From Zygnema cylindricum (taxonomy: Eukaryota > Streptophyta > Zygnematophyceae > Zygnematales > Zygnemataceae), in contig JBBHKE010002632.1 in assembly GCA_037447655.1 (NCBI GenBank), forward strand, positions 217,652-257,634: a DNA stretch of 39,983 nucleotides, read 5' to 3'. Below, in pieces: positions 20,601 to 31,217 of the stretch. The notes below the pieces were generated by a model. That model was not told the origin of the DNA, made no database searches, and saw nothing but the letters and a program-made list of their open reading frames with translations. The position numbers and the translations under genes are program-made. Each line of letters starts with the position of its first letter. Position 1 is the first letter of the stretch.

Positions 20601-23600
20601 AATTTATCATTTTTGCTTCAATAAGTTCAAAAATAGCTTAAAAGCTGCACAAAAAAAAACACAAGACTTCCTCTTGTCTCCCCTGTTTATTAGGGCTAAT
20701 ACTAAATCTTACTTATATGGTTGTAATCAATCAGAATCCAAGATTATCAAATTGAAAAGTTGTTATCCAATCTAAAAAAAGTTAATGTCACATATTGTGG
20801 ACCTCCTTGCGATATTTGATACAGACTGCCAAAAAGGTGTGTGATATATATTGAGAAACTTATAGTACAATATTGTGAATGCATATGGATACATCTGATC
20901 TGAACTTGTTTTTTCCTCTTTTTTTCTTTCTTTGTTTTGTTTCTTAATATTTTTCATCTCCTCCAATTTATCTTATGTTCAAAAGTACAGTTCATCTGGC
21001 TTAGAATGTTTCTCGACAGGACTTTTCATACGTTCATTTTCTTTTCCCATTATATGTTGTCTCTTTCGTATTTCACTTTGCCTTTTCTCGTCTTTGTCTT
21101 AAATACTTACATCAATTGATGTCCTTCTCATTTTTTTATCTGTCATCTTTCCTTCTTTCTTTCTTTTTTCTTTCTTTTTCTTTCCTTATTTTGCAGAATA
21201 CAGAGGCTGAAACAGCCAATGAAAGTACTCGGGTCGGGGGAAACTCGAATTCCAATAATGACTCAGCAGGTACATCTGCTCCTCCGGTTTCTGACAGAAA
21301 TGTGGGAGGTTTTTCCTTCAGAAACGAAACGGTTTCCCCAGTTTCTGAAGGACATATGAGAGATAATTCTGGACAAGCCACACTATCAGCAGATCAGATT
21401 GACGAAGACTTCGCAGAAAATTATTTGAGAGCAATTATTGAATCGGGAATACTATTTGATGATACTGCTCAATCTGCTCAATGGCGTCTATTTATCACAT
21501 ATGGAATAAGGTTAATGCTCAAGGGTAGGCAAGAGCATTATGGAACTAAGTTCAGTCATTTCCGTCTTGTCGATGACGGCAGGGAATATGTAAACGAGAT
21601 GGAGCTAGGGGTGAGTTTTTGCACTCCGACCTCTTCTTTATGTATATAAATATATATGTATATTCATATATACATATATATGCACATTACCGTGTACTTT
21701 AGATGTTATACTTTAAACGTAATGCATAAAACATACACATGTAACGTATACATATACATATATGTATCTACGTGTATATATACATATATACATATATATA
21801 CATATATATATAAATATGTATATATATGTATATATGTATGTATATATATATATATATGTATGTATGTATATATTTATATGTATGTATATACATAGATAGG
21901 ATAGGATTGCAAGTACAGTCTGTATTCCAAAAACATTCTCCATGTAAGGATATTTGGTGAAAATCAACTTTTGATTCTTTTTGTATGTTTGGGAGATTAA
22001 GTAAATAGTCAAAAATGGCTCCAAAGGTTTTGTCCGCTGTTTGCATCCTTAACAATGAGATGAATCATTCTTGAAAAAAGACATTATCTTTGCCATTTTA
22101 GGTGAATATTCGAATATGAACAAACTAAAGTTAGTTGACTCCTGCCCTTCGCACTCTTTCTCATCTGTTGTAAGAAAAACTGAACATTCAAACTTTTATG
22201 TACATTATTTTTTTATTTTTTTCTGAACTTTTATTGGAGGTGGTACTAATTTTCCCCTCGCAGGCTAGAGTTATTTTCACTCCTACCACTTTGGAAAGAA
22301 ATCGTCCTCAAAGATCGAGAACAATGTTTTGTAGTTGTAGAGTCAATCCTATGTTGTGTCCGGTGGAGGTTTATAAGAATGTTGCATTTCGACGACCTCG
22401 GGATTGCCCTGATGTCTTATACTTACAACCAATGGTGATGGGAGAAAACAAAAGGGGACCCAAAAATATTCAAGGACGAATGTATGTTTAATCTCCTCTC
22501 CTCTCCTCTTCCGTTTCACTTTTTTTTATGTTGGAGGGTTCTGTTGTATGATCTGTTTTGTAACGTGTTGGGATTTTTTGTAAATGTCGATGAGCAATTT
22601 TTCTTGGATATACAAACTGTAGAAAGGAAATTGTATCTCTATTTACGGTGAGGTAGATACAATTTTTGCGTCAGTTGCTGGGCAGTTTTTGGATATTTTG
22701 TTTCTATAATGATTTATTGACAGATTCTTGAGTGATTTTTAAGGACAGCGAATTGTTGAATTAACAATCGATAGAACTTTTAAATACAAGTTTTTACTAA
22801 AATCACTGAAAGTAGTCAGTTTCATGAATTTATCCATACTTGTTAACAACCAGATGCAACTACAACTCTGAACATTTCTGTAAAATTTTGTATGTTTGAA
22901 AACTCGTTTTACTTCCATTTGCAACTCTTCGGTTTTAGGCTACTGTTATTTCTGAGCTCATTAGTTTCTTTATTTTTTTCTTTTTGTTGTCGATAATTTT
23001 ATAATCTATTTACCATCGCTAATCCACAGTAATGTTGTTAAATTTCAAAAGCCACATGGTTTCCACACTAATGAATGTTTTATATTTTAGTGTAATGATT
23101 CCAACAATGCATCGAATTAAAGTTGTTATTGTGCATTTTCTTGACAAAGTTTGGGCATAAACTCTATCAAGAAGATGATGAAGACAATCTGGGTCTTGTC
23201 TTTTTGTAATGCACAGATTCTCTAGACTATGTTTTGCCAAATCTCTATCAAAAAAACGATAATAGTCATTTCTGTCAATTTTTTCAGTTCTTCCAGTTCT
23301 TTCAATTCTTTTAATTTTTTCAATTATTAATTGTTTCTGGCGTTTTTTTTATATTTGCAGGTTCTCTAGACAAAGTTTGGGCATAAACTCTATCGGAAAA
23401 ATGATGAAGTCAATATGTGAGGGAGCGGGAATTTCTCCTTTGGGCCATTCTTGGCCCAATCATTTGAGTCAAAAAAGTGCCGTTTATGGTTTAATCGCCG
23501 CGGGATTTGCGGACGCAAATTTAATGAGGAAGACGGGAAGAACTGAAGTACACTGTGTAAACATTTTTCCAAGGTATAAATAAAAATGTGTACAATTTTT

Positions 23601-25002
23601 TTGTTTCCATATTTTCCGTACAAATATTTTGTTTCTGTATTTTCGTCTTTGATGGCCGTAGCTTTACAAATTGTTTCCGTATTTTTGTTTGGATGGTTAT
23701 CGTTACGGATTGTTTCTGTATTTCTTGTTTTAATAGTTGGTTTTACCGATTGTTTCTGTTATTCTTGTTGAGATGGTTTTCTTTACGAACTGTTTCCGTA
23801 TTTCTCGTTTTGATGGTTATCTTTAGAAATTCGTGTTGTTAATCTTTGATTGTTGGTTATTTGCCTTCGTAATTGCTATTTTTTTCTGCAGAGCCTTTTC
23901 GTTTTTGAATCTCGTAATTTTTTTTTCTTTTTGTCACTGAAATTATTCGTTTTTTTCGGAACTGATAATTTTTAGTCTCACAGTTGTTGTTTTTTTGCAG
24001 TTCATATTGTTAGTCTTTTCTGCAGGCAAATAATAATTTTTAACCTCATGATTTTTGGCTTTTTGCCTTTGAAATTGCTAGTTTCTCCTTTATATTTTTA
24101 AACTCGCCAAATGTCCGTTTTTTGCCGTTTCTTTTTTGTTTGTTTTTTTGTTATTTTTTTTGTGTTCTTTTTTCTTGTTGTTGTTTTTTTGCAGAGAAGC
24201 GATAATTTCACCTGCTAATCGAAATTTCTCTGGTTCTTTACATGAGAGAGTTCACCTCGACAGTTTTCACGAAAATACGAGGAAAAAACAACGGACCGAA
24301 GAAAATTCTGAAAATGTTAATTCCGTTAAATGCGATTCTTCCCGGCAATTATTCGGGAACAATATGGGAAATAATATGGAAAACACTATGGAAAGTAATA
24401 TGGGTACCAATATGGGTAACAATATAGGAAATAATATGGGAAATAATATGGGAAACAATATAGGAAACAATTTAGGAAACACTATGGGAAATGCTAATAT
24501 TGTTAGTAATACGGGAATACATCCCCCCACGATCCAATCATCCTCATTAACTCCTCCCTCTCTCCCTTCCCTCTCTCATCAATGGCCTCCACAAGGATGG
24601 CAAGGGTCCCAAATCCACACTAATAATGGTCTCCAATTAGAATGGAACCAATTTTCAATGCCTGGGATCCAATCGACTTCCCAACAACCGGTCCAGTACA
24701 TATTAAATTTTGGAGATCATGCCCAAATTCACTTACCTCCCTCGGGATCTCCTCTCTCCCTCCCTTTTGGTCTTCCTTCCGGTTCCCCAGCCCCTCCTCC
24801 TTCTGTTTTGTCAGGTCCTTCTCTTCCCTCCTCTTCATCTCCTCCTTTTCCTCCTTCATTACCACGTCCGTTTTATCCTCAAGGAGGGACAAGAGGACTT
24901 ACTCCTCACCCTCCTCCTCCTCCTGGTCCTCCCACTGGTCCTATTGGTCCTTCTCTCCCTCCTGGTCCTCCTATTGGTCCTCCAACTGCTCCAATCATTT
25001 AG
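17657..25002 (+). CDS. Crypton-derived DUF3504 (tyrosine-recombinase-like) gene, 7 exons
   Basis: Exons 17657-17962, 18224-18566, 20290-20402, 21197-21610, 22264-22481, 23361-23573 and 24195-25002 join in frame (GT-AG introns; phases 0,1,0,0,2,2) to 804 codons. Residues 1-254 are acidic and low-complexity, with NPYDE-like repeats. About 316-536 match the DUF3504/KIAA1958 recombinase fold: [103 protein letters not shown]. Relative to the R...HxxR...GH...Y signature I read K363, H499, Q502, R525 and F534. Four of five residues are replaced, so DNA cleavage is unlikely; a domesticated DNA-binding or structural role, probably nuclear, is inferred. Exon 7 has a basic NTRKKQR patch, an Asn/Met/Gly repeat (about 590-637) and a Pro-rich tail. 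No in-frame stop breaks the model. The start is the first ATG. The exon 3-4 join is the least certain. Confidence 0.82.
18574..18771. mobile_element. MITE, TA-target family, 198 bp, at +8 of intron 2
   Basis: The left end CACTGGCAATCGCTGTTAGA and right end TTAATGGCGATGGGCGGTG are degenerate family ends. The left flank TA is the last two bases of the donor GTAAGTA of intron 2; the right flank is TT. The element starts 7 bases into the intron and keeps the donor intact. Confidence 0.75.
19126..19336. mobile_element. Degenerate MITE, TA-target family, in intron 2
   Basis: The left end CAACGTGTATATCTTTTAGC, preceded by TA, pairs with CTAATTACGGTTCACGGTG at the right. Internal AGCGTTAATAACACC and TTAACGCTAATTC also pair. 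19355-19530 looks like a still more decayed copy ending GGGTGTAG. Confidence 0.6.
19585..19810. repeat. CT-rich tract (TCTCCTCTC type) in intron 2 of the Crypton-like gene
   Basis: About 225 bases almost entirely C and T on the sense strand, with TCTCCTCTCC units. The overlapping open frames are repeat artefacts. Confidence 0.9.
21645..21895. repeat. Compound TA / TATACA / TATG microsatellite in intron 4
   Basis: A mixed array of TATATACA, CATATATG and TATGTATG units beginning 35 bases after the exon 4 donor. Confidence 0.9.
23142..23265 (+). pseudogene. Two decayed copies of the start of exon 6 inside intron 5
   Basis: 23142-23195 (GACAAAGTTTGGGCATAAAC, CTCTATC, AGATGATGAAG) and 23211-23265 (ATTCTCTAGACTATGTTTTG, AAATCTCTATC, CGATAATAG) each align with 23361-23415, the start of exon 6. 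The first is the closer match. Neither continues into the rest of the exon. They indicate a short local triplication of the exon boundary. Confidence 0.75.
23600..24080. repeat. Degenerate T-rich minisatellite with repeated TGCAG in intron 6
   Basis: 23630-23835 holds about four units of roughly 48 bp (TGTTTCCGTATTTCTTGTTT, GATGGTTAT). From 23870 a second T-rich array carries TTTTCTGCAG or TTTTTTGCAG at about 23891, 24000 and 24025, before the used acceptor at 24194. Confidence 0.65.
24355..24500 (+). repeat. In-frame 12-bp coding repeat (GNNM units)
   Basis: GGAAATAATATG-type 12-mers encode Gly-Asn-Asn-Met/Ile/Leu about eleven times in exon 7 of the Crypton-like gene. The reading frame is kept through all units, which supports coding. 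Confidence 0.85.
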
Positions 25003-25099
25003 GTCTTCGCTCTCCCTCCTCCCCCTTCCTTTTTTAATATTTTTTCTCTTTTCTATTTATACCCGACATGAGTGGTCTATGGTTATGGGCCAATTCTTG

Positions 25100-25119
25100 A
25101 TTTGCTGACGTCAGCAAAT
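25100..25119. promoter_or_regulatory. 20-bp perfect palindrome with TGACGTCA bZIP core
   Basis: ATTTGCTGACGTCAGCAAAT is perfectly self-complementary, about 100 bases downstream of the Crypton-like stop. TGACGTCA is the classical CRE/TGA-type bZIP binding core. Regulation is inferred only from the motif. Confidence 0.5.
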
Positions 25120-25145
25120 TTGACTGGTTATAATGGCGTTTTGAA

Positions 25146-25440
25146 TGACATTTGGAGATTATATATAACATTTTGGACATTATTTATAACATTTTGTACA
25201 TTTTGGAAATTTTGAAAATTTTGGAAGTTTTGGAAATTTTGGAAATTTTTGACATTTTGAAATTCTGGACATCTTTGACATTCTGGACATTTGTACATTT
25301 TGGAAATTTTGGACATTTTTTGTGAACATGCATTTTGTCCATTTGAACATTTCGACATTTTGGAATTTTTTTCAGACATTTTGGGAATTTGAACATTTTG
25401 GACATTTTGGAAATTTAGACATTCGGACATTTCTATATTT
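25146..25440. repeat. Degenerate ACATTTTGGAAATTTT minisatellite
   Basis: Many imperfect 10-14 base units of ACATTTTGG / AAATTTTGG. Open frames across it on the minus strand (Phe/Lys/Asn/Cys-rich) are artefacts. Confidence 0.85.
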
Positions 25441-26347
25441 TTAAAATTTTGGCCCCGAATGAAAAGTTCGACTCCTTATTAGATAAATTTAGACAATCTA
25501 TACTTATACGACACAAAATTAATTTTTTTTTTCGAGAATTCCTCGCAAATACAATTGAAATAAAGTTGTAAATTCTTACCAAGTGAATTTTGATTATAAA
25601 AAAAAACAGAAGTTCTAAAATATGGTAACGGGAATTCGTCGCAAGTTCAATTTAAATGAAAGTACGAAGCAATTAGAGTGGAAGAATTTTTTTTTTACTA
25701 TTGTATTATTGAACATTTTGTTTAACTCTCGTTTGTTTAAACATTATCGTTTGGCAGTTTAAACGTTATTTATTTATTTTGTCGAAAATCAGGTTTCTTA
25801 AAACGGATTTCTAATTTAAAAACTGAAAAAATAAATGTCGCTTTATCGATTTTTTTTTTGCGGATTATTACCGGAGAGGCTGTTTGGAGAGGCTGTCGAA
25901 AAGAAAAAGGGCTTTTAATATCAATTTCATTTCAGTGTGGATTCTAAATTGTCTTATCGAAACACTCAGTGATACTAATGTAAATCGGACCACCAAAATT
26001 AGTGTGTTTCCCTACCCACATTCCCCATCTACTTTTTTTTTTTTTTTTTTTGCCCTATTTTTTGTGTGATTTTTTATTCCAAAGCTCCATAGTGCAAATG
26101 TGCAAAAAAATATGGAAAAATACTATACAATACTCTATTAAATCCTATAATATATGTATATGAAATTTAAATGTGTATTCTATTATGCGTATTATACTGT
26201 GTACTATATTATAAAGTATTAAAAAGTGCGATAGTAAACCATATGAGTCCAAGGGAACAAAAAGGGGCATCAATACTGAAACTGAAAAAGTACATGTGAA
26301 GGGAAACAAATAAAAAAGATAAGCAAAGGAATATCAACCAAGTATTA

Positions 26348-26535
26348 TATGGGAGAGGGAGAGGGAGAGGGAGAGGGAGAGGGAGAGGGAGAGGGAGAGG
26401 GAGAGGGAGAGGGAGAGGGAGAGGGAGAGGGAGAGGGAGGAGAGGGAGAGGGAGAGGGAGAGGGAGAGGGAGGGGGAGGGGGAGGTGGGAGGGGAGGGGG
26501 AGGGTGAGGGGGAGGGGGAGGGGGGAATGGGAGAG
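26348..26535. repeat. GGGAGA hexamer array
   Basis: Roughly twenty near-perfect GGGAGA units, then GGGAGG/GGGGGAG variants. It is followed at 26580 by several ACCCTAAA words. Confidence 0.95.
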
Positions 26536-26599
26536 GGACAAGGAGAGGAGAGAGAGGGTGAGGAAGAGGGAAAAGGAGAACTCTAAAAAACCCTAAAAA

Positions 26600-28470
26600 A
26601 CCCTAAAATACCCTAATTTTTTTTGTTAATTTCACTTCGAAAAAAAATATAGACTTAATTCATATTAAGTGGGGACTAGGGTGAATATAGAACACTATTT
26701 AAACGATTCTTTATTTTATTTTTCTAATCATAAAATAATTTTATCAATGATATAGAAAAACGAAAAATAACAAAATTAAAAAAAAGGAAAAATTTAAACT
26801 AAATTAAAAATTAAAATAGTCCAGGAAAAAAAAATTGAGTGAAGTGATAATTATAATTGGACATCTTTATTTTTATAATTGACATATTAACAAACAGAGG
26901 AACAAATTGTTATGATTTTTTAATTTAATTTTTTTTTTTGTAAATTCCTTTGTTTACTATTTTTTTTCGTACTATTCTGTAAAGCTATATAGTATCAAGT
27001 ATAATATATTTTATTTGTTTTTTAGTTCTATTTTCGAATAAAAACCATCTTTATATTTACAAAAAAAAATCCAATATAATAGTTTCAATTAAATTAAACC
27101 AAATGTTGAATTAAATTGATAAATATCTTAATTTATTACTTTTAATTTACATCTTTTAACTATGATGCAAAAATACATCAACAATGATCAAGACTAATTT
27201 CGTTTTTATTTTTTTTAGACAAAAGCATTAACTCCGTTTTTAGCTTCACAAATTACACTTAAGCTTTAGCAGAAACCTCAAAAAAACCCGAAATCACCTT
27301 AAAAAACTTTAAAAACACCTTCAAAAACACTAAAAACACCTTGAAAAATATAAAAATAACCTAGAAACATTTAAAGATCTCTAAAAAACAATTTGAAATA
27401 CACTAAAAATATCTTTAGAAACCACCTCAAAAAACACTTAAAACACCTTAAGAACCCTGAAACACTTAAAAAAAACTCTAAAAACACCATAAATAACCCT
27501 AAAACACCTGAAAAAACCCAAAAAAAAAAACATCAATTTTTCAAAGTTTCTTGATAGGCTCTAAGTTCCAATTCCTGTTAAAAAGATTTTCCAAATTCAC
27601 CAAATTAAAAAATGAAATTTCTTGTTGTAATTTTAAAACATTTTAATAAAGATTAGCGATCTCACCAATATCTAAGCGAATTCGCCACAAAAATATAAAA
27701 CTCCTTTTTTTTATATAAATTCATCGAAGAAATTTTACAGTCTTAACCAATCTTTGTTCAAAAGCATTTCAATTAATTGATTTTTGAATCAGAAAAAGAC
27801 ATTAATTAATTTTCAATTCAATTTTTGATTTAATTTTTGATTCGATTTTCAAATCAAATTTTATTTTTTTACTTCAATTTTGGATTCCACTTTCAAATCT
27901 ATTTCAATTCAATTTCTTACTAAGAAAATTGCAATTAACTTTTTTATGTAAATATAGTAAATAATAATGTCTTCAATTTCTGCCTTTCTCACCAATTAAA
28001 ACCATAAAACGAAAGAATCATCAAAACCAAAACAAAAAAAAATCATGGAAATTTTATCAGGAAAAAAAAATGGTTAAGGTTAAAAGTAAAGCAAATGCAG
28101 AAAGAAAAAAATACAAAATTAATCCAAAAAGACTGGAAAGTAAAAAAATCATCATGAATCAAAAAGTTTACAATGACACAGGTTTACAAATGAGAAGAAA
28201 ACCCTAATATTCAAAAACATAAAATCCAAAATCCTAAAATTCAAAACCCTATCATTTAATACCCTAATTCTCCTTAAAAAAAAATATAGCATATAGCCAA
28301 AACGAGTTTTTTTTTTTTTCTTTCCCTCCCTCCCCTGATAACTTATTTCCATTCTTATTCAAAAACCGTACCATTTTTATTTTTTTTGGTAACTCTTTGG
28401 ATTTTTTTTTTCTTTTTTCTCTCCGTTCCAAAACGGTCGACGAATCTTCCGACAACCTTGGAATCCAGCT
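26600..28470. other. AT-rich spacer, no gene seen
   Basis: Strongly A/T-rich. 27275-27525 is a degenerate array of AAAACACCTTAAAA-like units. 27780-27920 repeats TCAATTTTTGATT. No open frame looks coding. Confidence 0.6.
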
Positions 28471-28478
28471 TCCAGCTT

Positions 28479-28545
28479 GCTGACGTCAGCAGTCGCATAC
28501 TGACAAATTTCCTCACCACACATTGCCGGATTTGCTGACGTCAGC
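28479..28545. promoter_or_regulatory. Two GCTGACGTCAGC palindromes
   Basis: TTGCTGACGTCAGC occurs at 28477-28490 and 28532-28545, 55 bp apart. It is the same bZIP-type word as the palindrome at 25100. Paired sites suggest a regulatory element, but no start of a gene can be assigned to it. Confidence 0.4.
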
Positions 28546-28641
28546 GTCCTTGTCATTTTCCCCGGGTTTTTTTCTCTCGCCGGATGTGGCTTTAGTAAAG
28601 CCACCCTCCCCTTTTTTTAATCATTCTTTTGACTCAATTTT

Positions 28642-28642
<1 letters not shown>

Positions 28643-28711
<69 letters not shown>
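28643..28711. repeat. (GA)n microsatellite
   Basis: About 34 GA units with one interruption. Confidence 0.95.
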
Positions 28712-29037
28712 ATGTGACAAATATTATTACGAAAGACGAAAAAGACAAACTTAAAAAAAAAAATTATCGCAAAAAAAACGAAACCCTGAACCGTACGAAA
28801 GAATATTCTCTTCGACGCCACTCGTCCAAAAATTACTTTTCATTTTTTTTTTTTTTTTTTTTTAATTTCCTTAAGAGGCTAACCCGGAAATTCCGGAAGA
28901 AACCAGCCAATCAAAACCCTCCGAAACAGACGCCAAAATCTCCGCCACTCGTTCAAAAAAATAACATTTTTTTTTGCCCTTTGTACCCGGTCATAAAAAT
29001 AGCCCCAGCGCCGACGAATCACGCCACAAAAAAGATC

Positions 29038-29109
29038 CTGATCTCATTATTCCGTACGATTCTGATCTCATTATTCCGTACGATTCTGATCTCATTATTC
29101 CGTACGAAA
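29038..29109. repeat. Three 24-bp tandem repeats
   Basis: The unit begins CTGATCTCATTATTCCGTAC and is repeated exactly at 29038, 29062 and 29086, with only the last bases of copy three differing. 29040-29950 is unusually rich in CCGTAC. Confidence 0.95.
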
Positions 29110-29760
29110 CATATCCGGGAATCGCGGAAGAAACGAACCTGCAAATTTTTTTTTTCTGACGGGCGCCGACTAACCACGCGACAAAAAAATCCATCTGCTC
29201 CAATGCAAATTCCGTACAGTCAATCCGTACAACCAATCCGGACACTACCTCTCCACCACTCGTTTCAAACAATTAGTTTTCTTTGTCTTATTATACCTGT
29301 TGTAACCTCCCGCCGACTGATTTTGATACAAAATCAACCGTACGGATCCCGCAAATCCCGGAACCTAAACCAACACCGTCTCTCCACCACTCGTTTCAAA
29401 TAATTATTTATTTTATTTTTCCCCTTTGTACCCTTTTCACAAATCACCGACCTTTCAACTGACTACGCTACAAACAAAAAATCCGATCTTCTCTCACTCC
29501 CATTCCGTACAAAACATTACCGCCGAAAAATCCGCACAAAACACACAGCCAAAAAATCCGTACGAAAAATCCAACACCTCGCCCCCGCCGCAAAATCAAG
29601 AAAAAAACTCCGACCACTCGTTCCAAAAATCCTTTTTTTGTCATTTTCCGCCGTCCGTACGCGTTTCATTTCCACCATCCGTACGCTCGTCCCCGTTCCC
29701 TCCGACACCGTCCGTACACCCGTCCCCGTCCCCTTGTCCCCGTCCGTACAAGTAGCCCGT

Positions 29761-30348
29761 TCACAAGTCGCCCGGCGCCCACTGGTTGTGCGACAAGTAC
29801 TTGGTGCGACTCTGATTCCGATTCCGTACAATGCAGATCCAGCAGACCGTACAGACGACGACGGCGGCGGCCAGGGAGCCAATGACGATGCCGGCGACCG
29901 CACCCCGCTCAGTTGGGAGCTTTTGGGGGGGGGGGTCGGGGCCGTACGGAAGGAGGGGGGGGGGGGAGGGGAGGGGAAGGGGGGGGGGGGAGAAGCAGTA
30001 AACCCAAAAATGGTGGAAGGGGAAGGGGGAGAGGGAGGGGAAGGGGGAGGGGAAGGGGGGAGAGGGAGGGGGAGAGGGAGAGGGAGGAGAAGGGGAAGAG
30101 GGAGGGGAAGGGGAAGAGGGAGGGGGAGGGGAAGGGGAAGAGGGAGGGGAAGGGGAAGAGGGAGGGGAAGGGGAAGAGGGAGGAGAAGGGGAAGAGGGAG
30201 GGGAAGGGGAAGAGGGAGGAGAGGAAGGAGCGACAGCGGGGGGAGGGGGTTGGGGAGTTTGAGCGTAAGAAAGGGGAGAGAATAATAAGAGGGCGATGAG
30301 AGTGAGGGAGAGGTAGAGGGAGGAGTGAAGGGAGGGAGAGGGAGCCAT
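29761..30348 (-). CDS. Membrane-anchored Ser-Pro-rich (hydroxyproline-rich type) protein
   Basis: A 195-codon reading frame from ATG at 30348 to TGA at 29761. Residues 1-30 form a signal peptide (SLTLIALLLFSPLSYAQ). Residues 31-100 are Pro/Ser-rich with about nine SSPSPP hexapeptides. 100-148 is Pro-rich with a FHHFWVYCF break. 150-173 (AGIVIGSLAAAVVVC onward) is one transmembrane helix. 174-195 is a short basic-then-polar tail. Ser-Pro repeats are hydroxylated and glycosylated in extensin/arabinogalactan-type plant wall proteins, so the ectodomain would face the wall. The tail is too short for a kinase. A further 3' exon cannot be excluded, and the GTTTAC at the FHHFW break could be a cryptic donor. 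The upstream leader (30355-30435) is a sense-strand pyrimidine tract. Much of the frame is repeat DNA, but the ordered signal peptide, helix and tail argue for a real gene. Confidence 0.62.
   Translation of the reverse strand: MAPSPSLHSSLYLSLTLIALLLFSPLSYAQTPQPPPPAVAPSSPPSSPSPPSSPSPPSSPSPPSSPSPPSSPSPPPPSSPSPPSSPSPPSPSPPPSPPFPSPFPSLSPFPFHHFWVYCFSPPPLPLPSPPPLLPYGPDPPPQKLPTERGAVAGIVIGSLAAAVVVCTVCWICIVRNRNQSRTKYLSHNQWAPGDL
29925..30235. repeat. G-rich tract (template strand of the Ser-Pro repeats)
   Basis: Plus-strand runs of up to 13 G, then GGGGAAGAGGGAG hexamer-like units, complementary to the Pro/Ser codons. Multiple G-runs could form quadruplexes. Plus-strand Gly/Arg frames are shadows. Confidence 0.85.
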
Positions 30349-31217
30349 GGCCGGGAGTGAACGAGGAGAGGGGGGAGAGAGGAGAGAGTGAGAGGGGAGA
30401 GAGGAGAGAGAGAGAGGGGAGAGAGGAGAGATCCGAATCTCAATGGAAGTGACATCCCGCCAGCCTTTAATCGAGGTCAGGAGGTTTTTCGAAATGTACG
30501 GATTCGTACGGATGGTGTACTGTTTTTTTCCTTTATTTGAATTCAATTTAGAATTAGTACTTTTTGTACGAATCCGGGAAAATTTTACGAATGAAATATT
30601 TTCTTTGGAGTACGGATTTTTGAATGGAAGAAGATCTGAGAGTGAAAAAGTGGGAAAATCTTTTCCCTGCAACGGATTTTTTTTTTTGGCTTGGTACTTA
30701 TTTTTTGTGCGATCTGCCCGAAATATTAGGGCAGGTGATAAAAAAAGAGTAAAAAATATTTTGAATTTGAGTTGTTTCGAGTAGCAAAGTTTGGATTTTG
30801 AAATTTTAAATGAGAGCCAATCATTGGCTCCGCAATTCACGGATAATAATTTGGGAATGCATATTTTTTTTCAAACAAGGCCTTCTCAGCTTTTGTCTTT
30901 TCCTCAAAAAAATATCGTAACCGTCGATTTTTTGCGGGTCAAAATGGTACGGAATTTTGAAGTTTGAATCGTACGGTACAAAGCGCAAATTCCACGGGAA
31001 AAATGTCGGCGCACGTGTTTTGCACGAGAGAGATTTTCCGTACTTTTTACCGCAACTTCCGTACGGAAAAAACAGGAAGTGTCACGCTTTCTAAGTGACA
31101 GTCGGCAGTTTTGTTACCAGAGCCGGAAAAGTCCAAAACTGCAAAAACGAGTTTCCGCTTAGGTCAGAAAAGTCCAAATCCGTACTTCTGTATGGAAATA
31201 CTGTGGATTAGCCGTTA

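Noticed and set aside
20574-20775. Possible extra exon between exons 3 and 4 of the Crypton-like gene
   Set aside because: A good acceptor (CCTTTGCAG) is present, but the phase-0 reading stops after 19 codons; skipping it keeps the frame. It could be a poison exon.
21656-22055. Tyr/Ile-rich open frames
   Set aside because: Produced by the TATACA microsatellite.
29517-30455. Second minus-strand frame and plus-strand Gly/Arg frames overlapping the Ser-Pro gene
   Set aside because: Shadows of the C-rich repeat; only the frame ending at 29761 has an ordered signal peptide, transmembrane helix and tail.
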